A stretch of 64,000 nucleotides of DNA from Mycoavidus cysteinexigens (GTDB lineage: Bacteria; Pseudomonadota; Gammaproteobacteria; Burkholderiales; Burkholderiaceae): NCBI RefSeq assembly GCF_003966915.1, contig NZ_AP018150.1:1550001-1614000 (forward strand). Direction: 5' to 3'. A program made the translations under genes and the position numbers. Shown in pieces: positions 1-9,700 of the stretch. How positions within the stretch are numbered: position 1 is the stretch's first letter; every line of letters begins with the position of its first letter. The notes beneath the pieces were generated by a model, which was not told the DNA's origin, did not search any database, and saw nothing but the letters and a program-made list of their open reading frames with translations.

Positions 1-861
1 GCACCAGTCGATACCTTTCAAGATATGCGCTCTGAAATGTGCCTATTGCTTGAACAGCTCGGCGTGCCAGTTGAAGTGCATCACCACGAAGTGGCAGGTG
101 AAGGGCAAAATGAAATCGGCACAAAGTTTTCAACTTTGGTGCAACGGGCGGATTGGACTCAGATCCTAAAATATGTGGTGCACAATGTTGCGCACACTTA
201 TGGCAAAACCGCTACCTTTATGCCTAAACCCATCGTCGGCGACAATGGTTCCGGCATGCATGTTCATCAATCGATCTGGAAAGATGGTCAAAACCTGTTT
301 GCCGGCCATGGTTATGCGGGGCTATCCGAGTTTGCGCTGTATTACATTGGCGGCATTATCAAACATGCGCGGGCGCTGAATGCCATTACAAACCCAACAA
401 CCAATTCGTACAAGCGCTTGGTACCCGGTTTTGAAGCACCCGTTAAACTCGCTTATTCAGCGCGTAACCGCTCTGCTTCAATTCGTATTCCGCATGTCTC
501 AAGCCCGAAAGGCCGCCGGATTGAAACGCGTTTTCCAGATCCAATGGCTAATCCGTATTTGGCGTTTTCTGCGCTCTTAATGGCAGGGTTAGATGGTGTA
601 CAAAACCGACTTCATCCAGGTGAAGCAGCAGACAAGAATCTTTATGATTTGCCGCCTGAAGAAGATAAGAAAATCCCAACCGTTTGCGCAAGTTTAGATG
701 AAGCACTGCATCACCTCGATCAAGATCGTGAATTCTTAACTCGCGGCGGTGTTTTTACCGATAGCATGCTCGATGCCTACATTGAATTAAAAATGGCGGA
801 GCTGACACGTTTCAGAATGACAACGCATCCAGTTGAATTCGATATGTATTACTCGCTATAA
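1..861 (+). CDS. glnA: Glutamine synthetase, C-terminal part (cut by window edge)
   Basis: Makes glutamine from glutamate, ammonia and ATP in the cytoplasm. The reading frame is open from base 1, so the start lies outside the window. The visible part holds the glutamine synthetase catalytic barrel: the ATP-binding motif around [13 protein letters not shown], the glutamate-binding NRSASIRIP stretch, and NLYDLPPEE near the C-terminus. The Tyr in that last motif is the adenylylation site of type I-beta enzymes, so activity is probably controlled by GlnE. The C-terminal end is normal, and a hairpin terminator follows at once. No odd features. Confidence 0.97.
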   Translation, partial: APVDTFQDMRSEMCLLLEQLGVPVEVHHHEVAGEGQNEIGTKFSTLVQRADWTQILKYVVHNVAHTYGKTATFMPKPIVGDNGSGMHVHQSIWKDGQNLFAGHGYAGLSEFALYYIGGIIKHARALNAITNPTTNSYKRLVPGFEAPVKLAYSARNRSASIRIPHVSSPKGRRIETRFPDPMANPYLAFSALLMAGLDGVQNRLHPGEAADKNLYDLPPEEDKKIPTVCASLDEALHHLDQDREFLTRGGVFTDSMLDAYIELKMAELTRFRMTTHPVEFDMYYSL

Positions 862-882
862 GCAGTAGGTCATAAGCTTAAG

Positions 883-912
883 AAAAATGGGCAGCGCAGG
901 CTGCCCATTTTT
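883..912 (+). terminator. Rho-independent terminator after glnA
   Basis: A GGGCAGC/GCTGCCC stem with a 4-nt loop is flanked by runs of A and T, starting about 20 nt after the glnA stop. The A-run on the left means it could also act on transcripts from the right. Confidence 0.85.
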
Positions 913-1070
913 ACTACAACGCTAAAACTAAAAAAACTGCCGTTAAGTGTTTTAAACACTTTTTTCTTACCGCTTACGCGTATTACGTCGAACCAAATAA
1001 GAAATATTGATAGATAGATCAATAACATCGAGACTATACTGATCTTCCATCGTGTAATAAGGCATTGATC

Positions 1071-2225
1071 ATGATTCCGCTCCCTCTGAATCGCTTGTCA
1101 CATCCGCGTGAACTCGTCCGGCAATTTACGCCTAATTGGTTTACCGCCACGATGGGTACGGGTATTGTTGCATTGGCGCTAGCGCGCTTCCCTTTTTCAG
1201 TCACTGGGGTTAAGGCAGCGGGTGAGGTGCTTTGGTTGATCAATATAGGTTTATTTATAGTGTGTAGCCTGTTATATGCGGCACGCTGGATATTTTTCTT
1301 TGATGGAGCCAAACGCATTTTTCAGCATAGCTCGATGGGAATGTTTTTTGGCGCGATCCCGATGGGGCTCGCGACCATCCTTAACGGTTTTTTGGTTTTT
1401 GGCACTGAACGATGGGGGCACATCGCGGTCGAAATTGCTACCCTCCTTTGGTGGCTGGATGCAGCGCTAGCTCTGCTCTGTGCCTGGCTAATTCCGTTTC
1501 TGATGTTTACCCGCCAAAACCACACCTTGCAAAACATGACAGCCATTTGGCTACTGCCGATTGTGGCGGCGGAAGTAACCGCTGCATCGGGTGGTTTGCT
1601 GCTGGGCTATTTGCCAGCGAATCCAACCTCTAGCTCTATTTTATTTTTCAGCTATGTGCTGTGGGGGACTTCGGTTTTGCCCGCTTTGGGGATACTCGCC
1701 ATTTTGTTTCTACGCATGGTGCTGCATAAATTGCCCGGCCGCGATATGGCTGTCTCAAGCTGGCTTTCAATTGGTCCGATCGGCACAGGTGCGCTCGGTC
1801 TGCTGCAACTGGGCGAACAAGCGCCGCGTATTCTGGTTGCACCCGAACTTGTTAGTGTCGGACAACTTGCCGAAAGTACTGGCATCATCGGCGCCTGTAT
1901 CTTATGGGGCTATGGTTTGTGGTGGTTGGTGCTCGCGATTTTGACCACCCTGCATTATATGCGGCAAGGATTACCTTTTAATATGGGATGGTGGGCGTTT
2001 ACGTTTCCAATCGGTGTCTATGCGTTAGCAACCTTAACATTGGCGCGGATCACGGGGGTCGAGTTGTTTGCCCTACTGGGGACTATTTTCGTCTGCATGT
2101 TGCTTGGCTTCTGGCTGATTGTTACAGGGCGCACCCTCATGGGTATTTATCATGGCACGCTATTTGTAGCGCCCTGCCTGGAAGGGACAAAATTACAATC
2201 GCCAGTGCCGCTAAAGCGCTTATAA
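1071..2225 (+). CDS. TDT-family transporter (TehA/Mae1/SLAC1-like)
   Basis: Inner-membrane protein of about 384 residues with roughly ten hydrophobic segments. The N-terminal FTPNWFTATMGTGIVALAL pattern is typical of the tellurite-resistance/dicarboxylate transporter family. Relatives include malic-acid permeases, TehA-type channels and sulfite exporters, so the substrate cannot be read from sequence. I chose ATG 1071 because AAGG lies about 8 nt upstream; a TTG two codons earlier is also possible. It stands alone between the glnA terminator and a non-coding region. Confidence 0.85.
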   Translation: MIPLPLNRLSHPRELVRQFTPNWFTATMGTGIVALALARFPFSVTGVKAAGEVLWLINIGLFIVCSLLYAARWIFFFDGAKRIFQHSSMGMFFGAIPMGLATILNGFLVFGTERWGHIAVEIATLLWWLDAALALLCAWLIPFLMFTRQNHTLQNMTAIWLLPIVAAEVTAASGGLLLGYLPANPTSSSILFFSYVLWGTSVLPALGILAILFLRMVLHKLPGRDMAVSSWLSIGPIGTGALGLLQLGEQAPRILVAPELVSVGQLAESTGIIGACILWGYGLWWLVLAILTTLHYMRQGLPFNMGWWAFTFPIGVYALATLTLARITGVELFALLGTIFVCMLLGFWLIVTGRTLMGIYHGTLFVAPCLEGTKLQSPVPLKRL

Positions 2226-2284
2226 CCTATAAGTAGGACTCATTTTTAATTTAAGATAACGTTATATTTTTTTACTTGTAGACG

Positions 2285-2480
2285 TTTTAGAATTTCTCGA
2301 GTAGTCGAGTAGCCCGAAGGAATCTCACCCTCAAGCTCTCACGCAACCAGACGTGAATCTCTCGATCCTATCGTCCAACCATTCCGGCGCGGTTAATACG
2401 CCAAAGAGTAATGACACGTTTCAACCATGCTCTCGCCCTTGTCGCATTTACCCAGCCGTTTATACTTGGATATAGGCACC
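2285..2480 (-). pseudogene. Decayed 3' end of a group II intron (maturase tail plus intron RNA)
   Basis: Read on the minus strand, one frame gives SKYKRL and the next gives TRARAWLKRV. Together these resemble the C-terminal basic domain of group II intron maturases, split by a frameshift. About 60 nt on comes GAGAGATTCACGTCTGGTT, then GAGAGCTTGAGGGTGAGATT and a CTACTCGAC stretch. These look like the RNA that follows the maturase in bacterial group II introns. No complete domain V or intron boundary was found. The call rests on remembered family patterns, so confidence is limited. Confidence 0.4.
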
Positions 2481-2514
2481 CCCTATTACTATTAAGATGT
2501 ATATAATTCTGCTA

Positions 2515-2961
2515 TTAGGCGATTTTGCCCACTGTATAACTGTCCACTTGTAACTTCAAGGATCTAATAACGATAACTTTATCGCTACTTGCATCAAAGT
2601 TAGTTTCAGAGAATTTAAGCGGTATAGCATTGTGAAGCGTCCAGCTTGTCGGCTGTACTACAGTACCTTCCTGATTCGCCATTTTAATAAAAACATTTTT
2701 TGTCTGCTTCGGATTTGAAGTAATCCAATTATGAATTAACCCTCGCTCTCTAACTACACCATCTTTTAAAGTAACAGTGATTGGTATTTGTGAGACGATA
2801 CTAAATAGATTACTCACTCCCGCTCGCGGTTCAATCCTCTCGGTCGAGACTGTATCCAAACCACGTGCATTACAGAATACCCCTTCTTCACCGTCAACAA
2901 TAAGAACGCTACGAGCCGGACGATAAACATAACTAGAATAACCTGTATTAATACCTTCCAT
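2515..2961 (-). CDS. Orphan tail-tube-like protein (phage T4 gp19 / injection-system inner tube family)
   Basis: A 148-residue protein whose pattern matches inner-tube proteins of contractile tails. It has an N-terminal strand with SVLIVDGEEG, a central ITVTLKDGVV followed by a WI(T)S motif, then the conserved run SWTLHNAIPLKF, FDASSD and IRSLKLQVDSYTV. The last part closely resembles Afp1/Pvc1-type tubes of extracellular injection systems, which end in a SPSFDATSN and ADRVT pattern. AAAGGA lies about 7 nt before the ATG. No sheath, baseplate or spike gene is nearby: neighbours are an intron remnant and an IS. It may be a stray component of a system elsewhere or a relic. Confidence 0.7.
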   Translation of the reverse strand: MEGINTGYSSYVYRPARSVLIVDGEEGVFCNARGLDTVSTERIEPRAGVSNLFSIVSQIPITVTLKDGVVRERGLIHNWITSNPKQTKNVFIKMANQEGTVVQPTSWTLHNAIPLKFSETNFDASSDKVIVIRSLKLQVDSYTVGKIA

Positions 2962-3330
2962 TATTTTTCCTTTTGATGGTTAAGATAAAAAACCATTTCA
3001 ACTCATATTCATGGCTTCACCAAAAAACTCTGATTTTCCCACTAAGGAAAGCACGTATATTACTTTTTAATACTCTATTGCCCAATCACAACACGCACAC
3101 ACGAATTGCCTGAAACTAAAAGTAACCCAGATATCGCCGCGCCAACGCGTCGCGTGTACAGGTCTTGTATCTCGAGCAGACTGGACTTTTTCAGGGACAA
3201 CTATCTAGTGACCCAATATTAGCTGGATTGCCAGAGCACATCAATAGCGTAAGCTGAAGAGATGCACCATTATTTTGAATGCTTTACTACTTTGTATTTA
3301 GAATCAGAGCGTATTTGTAGGCATCTTAAG
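2962..3330. other. Non-coding gap before the IS; possible unidentified coding scrap
   Basis: This stretch holds the promoter region of the tail-tube-like gene. On the plus strand, about 3137-3259, there is a short open frame (includes VQVLYLEQTGLFQGQL, then a stop) that reads like the end of a protein but matches nothing I know. An upstream in-frame TAA and the nearby IS suggest decay. No RNA gene or repeat was recognised. Confidence 0.3.
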
Positions 3331-4818
3331 TAGTCGTCGCTGAATAAATCGTTTTGTGAACTAATTAGAACCAAAACCTGAAACCAACAGCAAACGTAGG
3401 GCGGAAGAAATCGGATAAAAGTAAAACGTAAAAAAGCCGAAGCTTTCTGAGGATCATCCGTAAGTTATGCCCAGCGCCACAGAGCACAGCGTGTATGGCA
3501 TCGCCTAATGCCCCTTTGAGCCAATTCCGACCAAGTTTCCCATCCGTCTTCATATGACCGATGATAGGTTCAATGGCACTGCGTCGTTTGATGATAGCAC
3601 TTAGCGTACGTGTGATACCCCGGCGCATACCTGAGTGATAGATTTTTACGCCATCGACCTCAACCCCTTTGTAACCGCGATCTACGATCGCAACTTCGGG
3701 CGTCACATCACTCAGAATTGCGGCTTGTTCTAGTGCTTCAGCCAGCGTGTGACCGTCGTAAGGGTTTCCCGGCATCGAGCGCGCACCCAACACAAGTCCT
3801 TCCTGGTGAGTTGTCGTAATCGATACTTTGACACCGAACTCGTAGGGCTTACGTGCCTTGCCCTTGGCTATACACTCCACTTCCGGTGCATGCAGGGCAT
3901 AAAGTTTGTTTTTATCCTTGGGGCTTTGCGAAATGATTCTTTTCGTACGGGCTATCAACTCTCGCAAGGCATCATGGCTTTTCTCCGCCACCGACTCGAT
4001 TTGTCTCTCAACATCGCGCATCACTCGTCCCACTCGAGAACGCAGTGTGCCTAACGCTTTGTTCATCCGTTTGTATTGCTTCGCATGCGCATAACGGCTG
4101 ACTTGGAGTGACAAACGGGGCGCCACTCGGTTGTAATTTTGTCGCAACTGCAAACCATGTTGGGCTGCCGCTTTCACCAAATGCTCTCGACAACGCTCGA
4201 GCAATCTGGAATCGGTCGGATGGGCTATCGCCTTCTCCATCACGGTGGTGTCTACGATCACTCGTTTCACGCTCGATGCTTTGATCACATCACTCCGTTT
4301 CGCCGCTTCGATCGTCTCGGCTAATAACTCTTCGACTCCCGCCTCGCCAAGACGTTTCCGCCAACGCGTTAGGCTTGATGCATCTATGGGCGCTTCTGTT
4401 TGTAAATACTCCTCTCCCGTGAATACTTGCCAATATGGGTTTTCTAGCCACGACCCAACGACTTCTTCATCAGACAAGTTGAACGCATATTGCAAATACA
4501 ATAACCCCGCTATCAGGCGAGGGGACTTGGCTGGGCGACCTCTCGATGAGGTAAAACTCTCACTCATCGATTCGCTTAATTTCTCCCAATTGATCAAATC
4601 TCCTAAACCTACCAACTCATGTTTCAGATTGATCTGCTCTCTTAACGGTTGTCTGAACATATCTGCTTCAATCACTTGCGCCTTCGGTCTCATTCTTTTC
4701 TCATCAAAATTTGCAGGCTTTATTTTCTCAATATGCCATTTTCTTGCAATTTATGCCACTACATTTCGCTTAAAAAGTCTTAGCACATAAGGGCTTACGA
4801 ATTATTCAGGGGCGACTA
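3331..4818 (-). mobile_element. Complete IS5-like insertion sequence
   Basis: The element is about 1.49 kb and bounded by imperfect inverted repeats of 22 bp (3331-3352 and 4797-4818; about 3 mismatches, core CTGAATAA). It encodes one full-length transposase on the minus strand. I could not settle a target-site duplication: a TA is present at both ends, which may be 2-bp duplication or part of the repeats. A diverged copy of its transposase-proximal end occurs at 28273-28364. Confidence 0.85.
3365..4693 (-). CDS. IS5-family transposase
   Basis: A 442-residue DDE transposase that cuts and pastes its own element. The N-terminal part (about residues 15-120) is the DUF772-like DNA-binding region with SPRLIAGLLYLQYAFNLSDE. 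The catalytic acids are visible as VDTTVMEK (Asp), VDRGYKG (Asp) and AIEPIIGHMK (Glu). It is full length and uninterrupted, so it may be active. The start MRPKAQV lies about 100 nt inside the inverted repeat. Confidence 0.93.
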   Translation of the reverse strand: MRPKAQVIEADMFRQPLREQINLKHELVGLGDLINWEKLSESMSESFTSSRGRPAKSPRLIAGLLYLQYAFNLSDEEVVGSWLENPYWQVFTGEEYLQTEAPIDASSLTRWRKRLGEAGVEELLAETIEAAKRSDVIKASSVKRVIVDTTVMEKAIAHPTDSRLLERCREHLVKAAAQHGLQLRQNYNRVAPRLSLQVSRYAHAKQYKRMNKALGTLRSRVGRVMRDVERQIESVAEKSHDALRELIARTKRIISQSPKDKNKLYALHAPEVECIAKGKARKPYEFGVKVSITTTHQEGLVLGARSMPGNPYDGHTLAEALEQAAILSDVTPEVAIVDRGYKGVEVDGVKIYHSGMRRGITRTLSAIIKRRSAIEPIIGHMKTDGKLGRNWLKGALGDAIHAVLCGAGHNLRMILRKLRLFYVLLLSDFFRPTFAVGFRFWF

Positions 4819-4977
4819 AGTACCTCCCTCTCCAGATACCTACAAAGACATCTGTGCACCTAGGATCGGTCGCGTTGTTTTTGCTTGGAGTTTGAGGGGA
4901 TAAATCCCCCGTTAACCCTTATTTGACAAGGCTTTTTTTATTTTAAGGGGGAATTAATCACTACTCTTTTGGTTATT

Positions 4978-5331
4978 TGGTGGGCCCCCCGGGAGTCGAA
5001 CCCGGCACCAACGGATTATGCTTACCCACTACGGTTTTCACCGCCTCTTTCGAGTTTGGGGTCTGGACTGTCTCTTGTCTTTACGACCTGCCCGTACAGT
5101 CTCTACACGTTCCCTGTCAAAAAACTTACTTTAACAGGGCTTCGCTCGGGATTACCACGGCAGTAGCCAGAGGCTTCCCCGATTTTGAGCAGTTCTACTA
5201 GGAAGCAATCTTAACTTAAATTACTCCGAAGCAACCCATTTGGCAGTTTGCCATGGCGCCACCATACGTTGACGCTTTAGGCCGACCGCCGATTAAGTCC
5301 GCTGCTCTAACCATGCATGAGCTAGAGGCCC
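4978..5331 (-). tRNA. ileX: tRNA-Ile2(CAU) split by a group I intron
   Basis: The 5' exon (5331-5296, 36 nt) carries GGGCCTC, the D-arm and half of the anticodon arm, and ends in GGACT. The 3' exon (5020-4978, 43 nt) starts CATAATCC and ends in an encoded CCA. Joining them gives a full cloverleaf: acceptor GGGCCTC/GGGGCCC, anticodon stem GCGGA/TCCGT, loop CTCATAA, T-arm CCGGG/CCCGG. Anticodon CAU with the GACTCATAATC loop is that of the minor isoleucine tRNA, which reads AUA after lysidine modification by TilS. The gene works only if the intron splices out. The symbol follows the E. coli name. Confidence 0.88.
5021..5295 (-). ncRNA. Group I self-splicing intron in the tRNA-Ile anticodon loop (275 nt)
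   Basis: It lies between U33 and C34 of the tRNA. The 5' exon ends in U and the intron ends in G, as in all group I introns. An internal guide GGUC within the first 15 intron bases can pair with exon GACU, giving the usual U.G at the splice site (P1). P7 is visible as GACUGU (5101-5096) with ACAGUC (5071-5066), inside R-like (GTGTAGAGACTGTACGGGCAG reversed, 5088-5109) and S-like (5065-5082) elements. P4 can form from UCGGG and CCCGA. There is no homing endonuclease ORF. Group I introns in tRNA-Ile(CAU) are known from Azoarcus, another betaproteobacterium. Confidence 0.87.
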
Positions 5332-5367
5332 TTTTTGATTGTCAATACAACAAAGGCTGCAATTCTA

Positions 5368-5679
5368 CTACGAAATCGCCTGAGTTTTGCTAGATAGCGC
5401 ATCAAATTCTTCTGGCGTATAGGCAGCAATGGCAAGTGCGTGAATCGCGCCTTGCATGGCATCGTCAAGCGCATCATAAATTAAGCGATGACGCGCTACC
5501 CGAGTTTTGCCAGCAAAGCTCGTGGCCACCACGGTTACGCTAAAATGCCCGCCAGATTTAGCGCCGGCATGACCTACATGCTGCGCACCGTCATCGTCTA
5601 CAGTTAAATAGAGCGGCGCCAGCGCATCACGCAGCCGCGTTTCAATCACTGCCAGCGGATTATTAGACCAAACAGACAT
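5368..5679 (-). CDS. bolA: BolA-family protein
   Basis: A 103-residue BolA-fold protein, usual length for the family. BolA proteins partner with monothiol glutaredoxins in iron-sulfur cluster handling and influence cell shape. The family pattern is clear: ETRLRDALAPLYLTVDDDGAQHVGHAG, then GGHFSVTVVA and RHRLIYDALDD. The His residues in HVGH and RHR are the candidate cluster ligands. It is transcribed after yciB with 3 nt between them, an arrangement common in Burkholderiales. Confidence 0.9.
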   Translation of the reverse strand: MSVWSNNPLAVIETRLRDALAPLYLTVDDDGAQHVGHAGAKSGGHFSVTVVATSFAGKTRVARHRLIYDALDDAMQGAIHALAIAAYTPEEFDALSSKTQAIS

Positions 5680-5682
5680 AAA

Positions 5683-6213
5683 TTACTCACTCTTTAAATA
5701 TCGGGTTAACCAAATACTTTGGATGATGATAAAAATAAACATCAAAGCAGTACCACCGAACAGCTTGAAGTTGACCCAAGTATCGGTTGAAAACTGATAC
5801 GCAATGACCAAATTTAAGCAGCCTAAGACCACAAAAAAGCCCGCCCAAGCCGAATTCAAAGCACTCCAAGCGCGCTGCGGCATGACAATTTTTTTACCCA
5901 GCATCGCTTGCATTAGGTTTTTATTAAAAGCAAATCTTGAAATGATCAAGGTTAACGCAAATACCCAGTACAGGACGGTGGGTTTCCATTTGATAAACAT
6001 TTCATCGCGCAACAAAAGGGTCGAGCCGCCAAGCACAACAATCACCCCTAGGCTGACCCATAAAGCAGGCTCTACCTTGCGATGACGGAAGGCCACCCAA
6101 GCGATCTGTGCAAGGGTTGCTGCAATTGTTACAGCCGTTGCAACAAAGATGCCCCACACTTTGAAAGCAACAAAAAAAAGAGCAACAGGAAAAAGATCGA
6201 ATAAAAATTTCAT
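5683..6213 (-). CDS. yciB: Inner-membrane septation protein A (YciB)
   Basis: A 176-residue membrane protein with about five hydrophobic helices and the family opening [18 protein letters not shown]. The [22 protein letters not shown] stretch is also characteristic. YciB links the cell-division and envelope-synthesis machineries at the inner membrane. It starts an operon with bolA downstream; msrB lies upstream with a gap of about 48 nt. Confidence 0.94.
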   Translation of the reverse strand: MKFLFDLFPVALFFVAFKVWGIFVATAVTIAATLAQIAWVAFRHRKVEPALWVSLGVIVVLGGSTLLLRDEMFIKWKPTVLYWVFALTLIISRFAFNKNLMQAMLGKKIVMPQRAWSALNSAWAGFFVVLGCLNLVIAYQFSTDTWVNFKLFGGTALMFIFIIIQSIWLTRYLKSE

Positions 6214-6261
6214 TGGTGTGTCTATAGAGTCAATTAATTGACGTAAAGTTTAAATCTTAAG

Positions 6262-6669
6262 CTATTCAGGCTTAGGATCGAATTCTAACGCAGCTGAGTT
6301 AATACAGTAGCGTAGCCCAGTTTGAGTCGGACCATCCGTAAATACATGTCCGAGATGAGCTGCGCATTGCTGACAACGGACTTCAACCCGCGTCATTTGG
6401 TAAGAATGGTCAACCTTTTCTTCAATTTTCTCACTGGCCACCGGCCGATCAAAACTTGGCCAGCCACAGGCCGCATCAAATTTAGCCGCCGACGCAAAAA
6501 GTGGCGTGCCGCAACAAACACATTGATACACGCCAGTTTGCCAATGATCCCAGTAAGCACCGCTAAAAGCCGGCTCGGTGGCAGCTTGCCGAGTCACTTT
6601 ATAGGCTACATCAGAAAGCTGTTGGCGCCATTCTTTAGCAGATTTTTTAGGCGTATCTTTAGGGTTCAT
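6262..6669 (-). CDS. msrB: Peptide-methionine (R)-S-oxide reductase
   Basis: Repairs oxidised methionine (R-epimer) in proteins. This is a 135-residue MsrB domain. Two CxxC pairs (CVCC and CQQC) would bind structural zinc. GWPSFDRP and the catalytic RYCINSAAL motif, with its Cys, are intact, as is HLGHVF. It lies upstream of yciB-bolA on the same strand and may be co-transcribed. Confidence 0.96.
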   Translation of the reverse strand: MNPKDTPKKSAKEWRQQLSDVAYKVTRQAATEPAFSGAYWDHWQTGVYQCVCCGTPLFASAAKFDAACGWPSFDRPVASEKIEEKVDHSYQMTRVEVRCQQCAAHLGHVFTDGPTQTGLRYCINSAALEFDPKPE

Positions 6670-6707
6670 AGTGCTACTCTTGCTACCTTAAGTTGCATAA
6701 GCTCACT

Positions 6708-9700
6708 TTACCCCAGCCAGCGCCGCGCATTACGGAAGATTCTAAGCCATGGGCTGTCTTCCCCCCACTGCTCAGGATGCCAGCTCATTTGCACCGTGCG
6801 AAACACTCGCTCAGGATGCGGCATAAGTACGCTAAACCGGCCATCAGGTGTGGTCACGCCCGTGATACCGGCTGGTGAGCCATTCGGATTAAACGGATAG
6901 CGCTCGGTGGCAGTCCCTGCGTGATCAATATAACGCAATGCGGTCAAATGTGGGTTAACCTCAGCCAAGCTACCTTGCTGCGAAAAATCAGCATAGCCTT
7001 CGCCATGCGCGACAGCAACGGGCAGACGCGAGCCGGCCATCCCATCAAAAAACAAGGAGGGCGAAGCTTGCACCTCAACCAACGAGAGCCGCGCTTCAAA
7101 CTGTTCTGATTTATTCCGCGTGAATTTAGGCCAGGCTTGCGCACCCGGAATCATCGGCGCAAGGGCGCTTAGCATTTGGCAGCCATTGCATACGCCAAGC
7201 GCAAAGGTATCGCCACGCGTAAAGAACTCAGCAAACATGGCGGCGAGCAGGGTATTAAATTGGATGGTTTTGGCCCAGCCCTCGCCCGCCCCTAAAACAT
7301 CGCCATAAGAAAATCCCCCACACGCAACCAACCCAGTGAAGTCCGCCAGTGACGCCCGACCTGCCAGCAAATCACTCATATGCACATCATACGCAGCAAA
7401 ACCAGCACGATCAAAGGCATAGGCCATCTCAAGATGCGAATTGACGCCCTGCTCCCGCAAAATCGCGACACGGGGCCGCACACCCGTGGCGATAAACGGC
7501 GCAGCAATATCCTCCGCAGGATTAAAATTGAGTTGCGCGGATAAACCAGGATCATCCGCGCTCAGCAATGTCTCGTATTCACTATCTGCGCACTCTGGAT
7601 TATCGCGCAAACGCGCAATGCGCCAGCTCGGTTCGCTCCAGGCGCGCTGCAATTCAACCCGTGACGCGCTGAAGATCTTTTTGGTATCACGCCAGATCTC
7701 AATCGTATCGGCTTGATTAGGTTTGCCAATCACATGGCTACACGCTGCTAGCCCATGCTCGCGCAAGACCGCAAAAACCGCATCGCGCTCTGCTGCCCCG
7801 ACTTGTATCACCGCACCGAGTTCTTCAGTAAATAGCGCGCGCAAGGTGAGCTCTTCACGCCGACCGACAATTTGTCGCGCCCAATCTTTGGCGTCGCCGT
7901 AGTCGGACTCGTGCCCAGCCTCTAGGGTCAGCATATCGATATTCAGTGAAACCCCCAGATGACCCGCAAAAGCCATTTCGCACACCGTCGTAAAAAATCC
8001 CCCATCCGAACGGTCATGATACGCCAGCAATTTACGCTGTGCATTCAGTAGCTGAATCGCCGCAAAGAAACTCTGCAAAGCTTGCGGATCATCTAGGTCC
8101 GGCGCGGTGTCGCCAACTTGCTGCGTAACCTGTGCCAAGATACTGCCGCCTAGACGATGCTGCGCCCGTCCTAAATCAATCGCAATTAATAAAGTTTCGC
8201 CCTCTTCTGCAGTACGCAATTGAGGGGTCAAGTGATTGCGGATATCAGTCACCGGCGCAAAGGCAGAAATAATCAATGAAACCGGGGATGTCACTTCTTT
8301 ATGCGCCCCGTCGTCTTGCCACTGGGTACGCATCGATAATGAATCTTTGCCCACTGGGATGCTTATCCCCAGTGCTGGGCACAATTCAAGTCCAATCGCG
8401 CGCACCGTGTCATAGAGGGCCGCATCCTCGCCCGGGCTACCGCAGGCGGCCATCCAGTTAGCGGATAATTTGACTTCCGTTAAATCTGCAATCGGGGCTG
8501 CCGCAAGGTTAGTAATGGCTTCGCCGAGCGCCATACGACCTGAAGCCGGCGCATTGATAACCGCGAGCGGCGCGCGCTCCGCCATCGTCATTGCCTCACC
8601 TTGATAGCCCGCATAATCCAAGGCCGTAATCGCGCAGTCCGCGACTGGCACTTGCCAGGGGCCGACCATCTGGTCACGCACCGATAAACCACCTACGGTA
8701 CGATCGCCAATCGTAATTAAAAATGATTTACTCGCTACGCTCGGATGCTTAAGCACCGCCAAAGCGATTTCCGCTAACTCCAGCCCAGTCAATTCGAGCG
8801 GCGCCAAGTCTGGCTGAGTACGCTTAACCTGACGTTTCATCTGCGGCGCTTTGCCAAACAAAATATCCATTGGCAAGTCGATCGGCGCAGCTGTCTGGGT
8901 TAGTGGCTGCGTATCAATCAGTTGCAAATGCTGCTGATCGGTGGCGCTACCCACCACCGCAAACGGACAGCGCTCGCGTAAGCAGATTGCCTCAAAGGCT
9001 TTCAGCTCAGTCGGCGCAAGCGCCAAAACATAACGCTCTTGCGCTTCATTGCTCCAGATCTCACGAGGCGAGAGACCGCTTTCCTCTAGCGGTATAGCGT
9101 TCAGCGCAAAACACGCGCCTTGGTTTGCGCCAGCGACTAATTCGGGCAAAGCATTGGATAAACCACCCGCCCCCACATCATGAATACTAAGAATCGGATT
9201 CTCCGCGCCTAACTGCCAGCAAGCGTTAATCACTTCTTGCGCTCGGCGTTGCATCTCAGGATTGCCGCGCTGCACCGAATCAAAATCAAGCTCAGCGGTA
9301 TTCGTGCCGGTCGCCATTGAACTCGCTGCTCCGCCGCCCATGCCAATCCGCATCCCTGGCCCACCGATTTGCACCAGCAAGGTACCTGCCGGAAAATCAA
9401 TTTTATGCGTCAGTTCATCCGCAATGCTGCCCATGCCGCCGGCAATCATAATCGGCTTATGATAACCGCGCATTACTTGCCCCACGTTTTGTTCATAAAC
9501 GCGGAAATAGCCGCCTAAATTGGGCCGACCAAATTCATTATTGAACGCTGCCGCACCGAGCGGGCCATCGATCATAATTTGTAACGGAGAAGCAATTTGC
9601 ACTGGGCGGCCATAAGGTGTTGGTGCCGCCGCGCCCGGCCTCGTATGCACCGGTTGCGTCACATCGCAGGCATTCTCCCAATTGGCTACCGCGCCAGGCA

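Noticed and set aside
3749-4790. Plus-strand ORFs over the IS5-like transposase
   Set aside because: Antisense shadows of the intact transposase gene.
4978-5331. Two-piece (permuted) tmRNA
   Set aside because: The long insert between tRNA-like halves first suggested tmRNA. But the halves form a normal tRNA with a CAU anticodon, the order is not permuted, no tag ORF is seen, and the insert has group I intron features.
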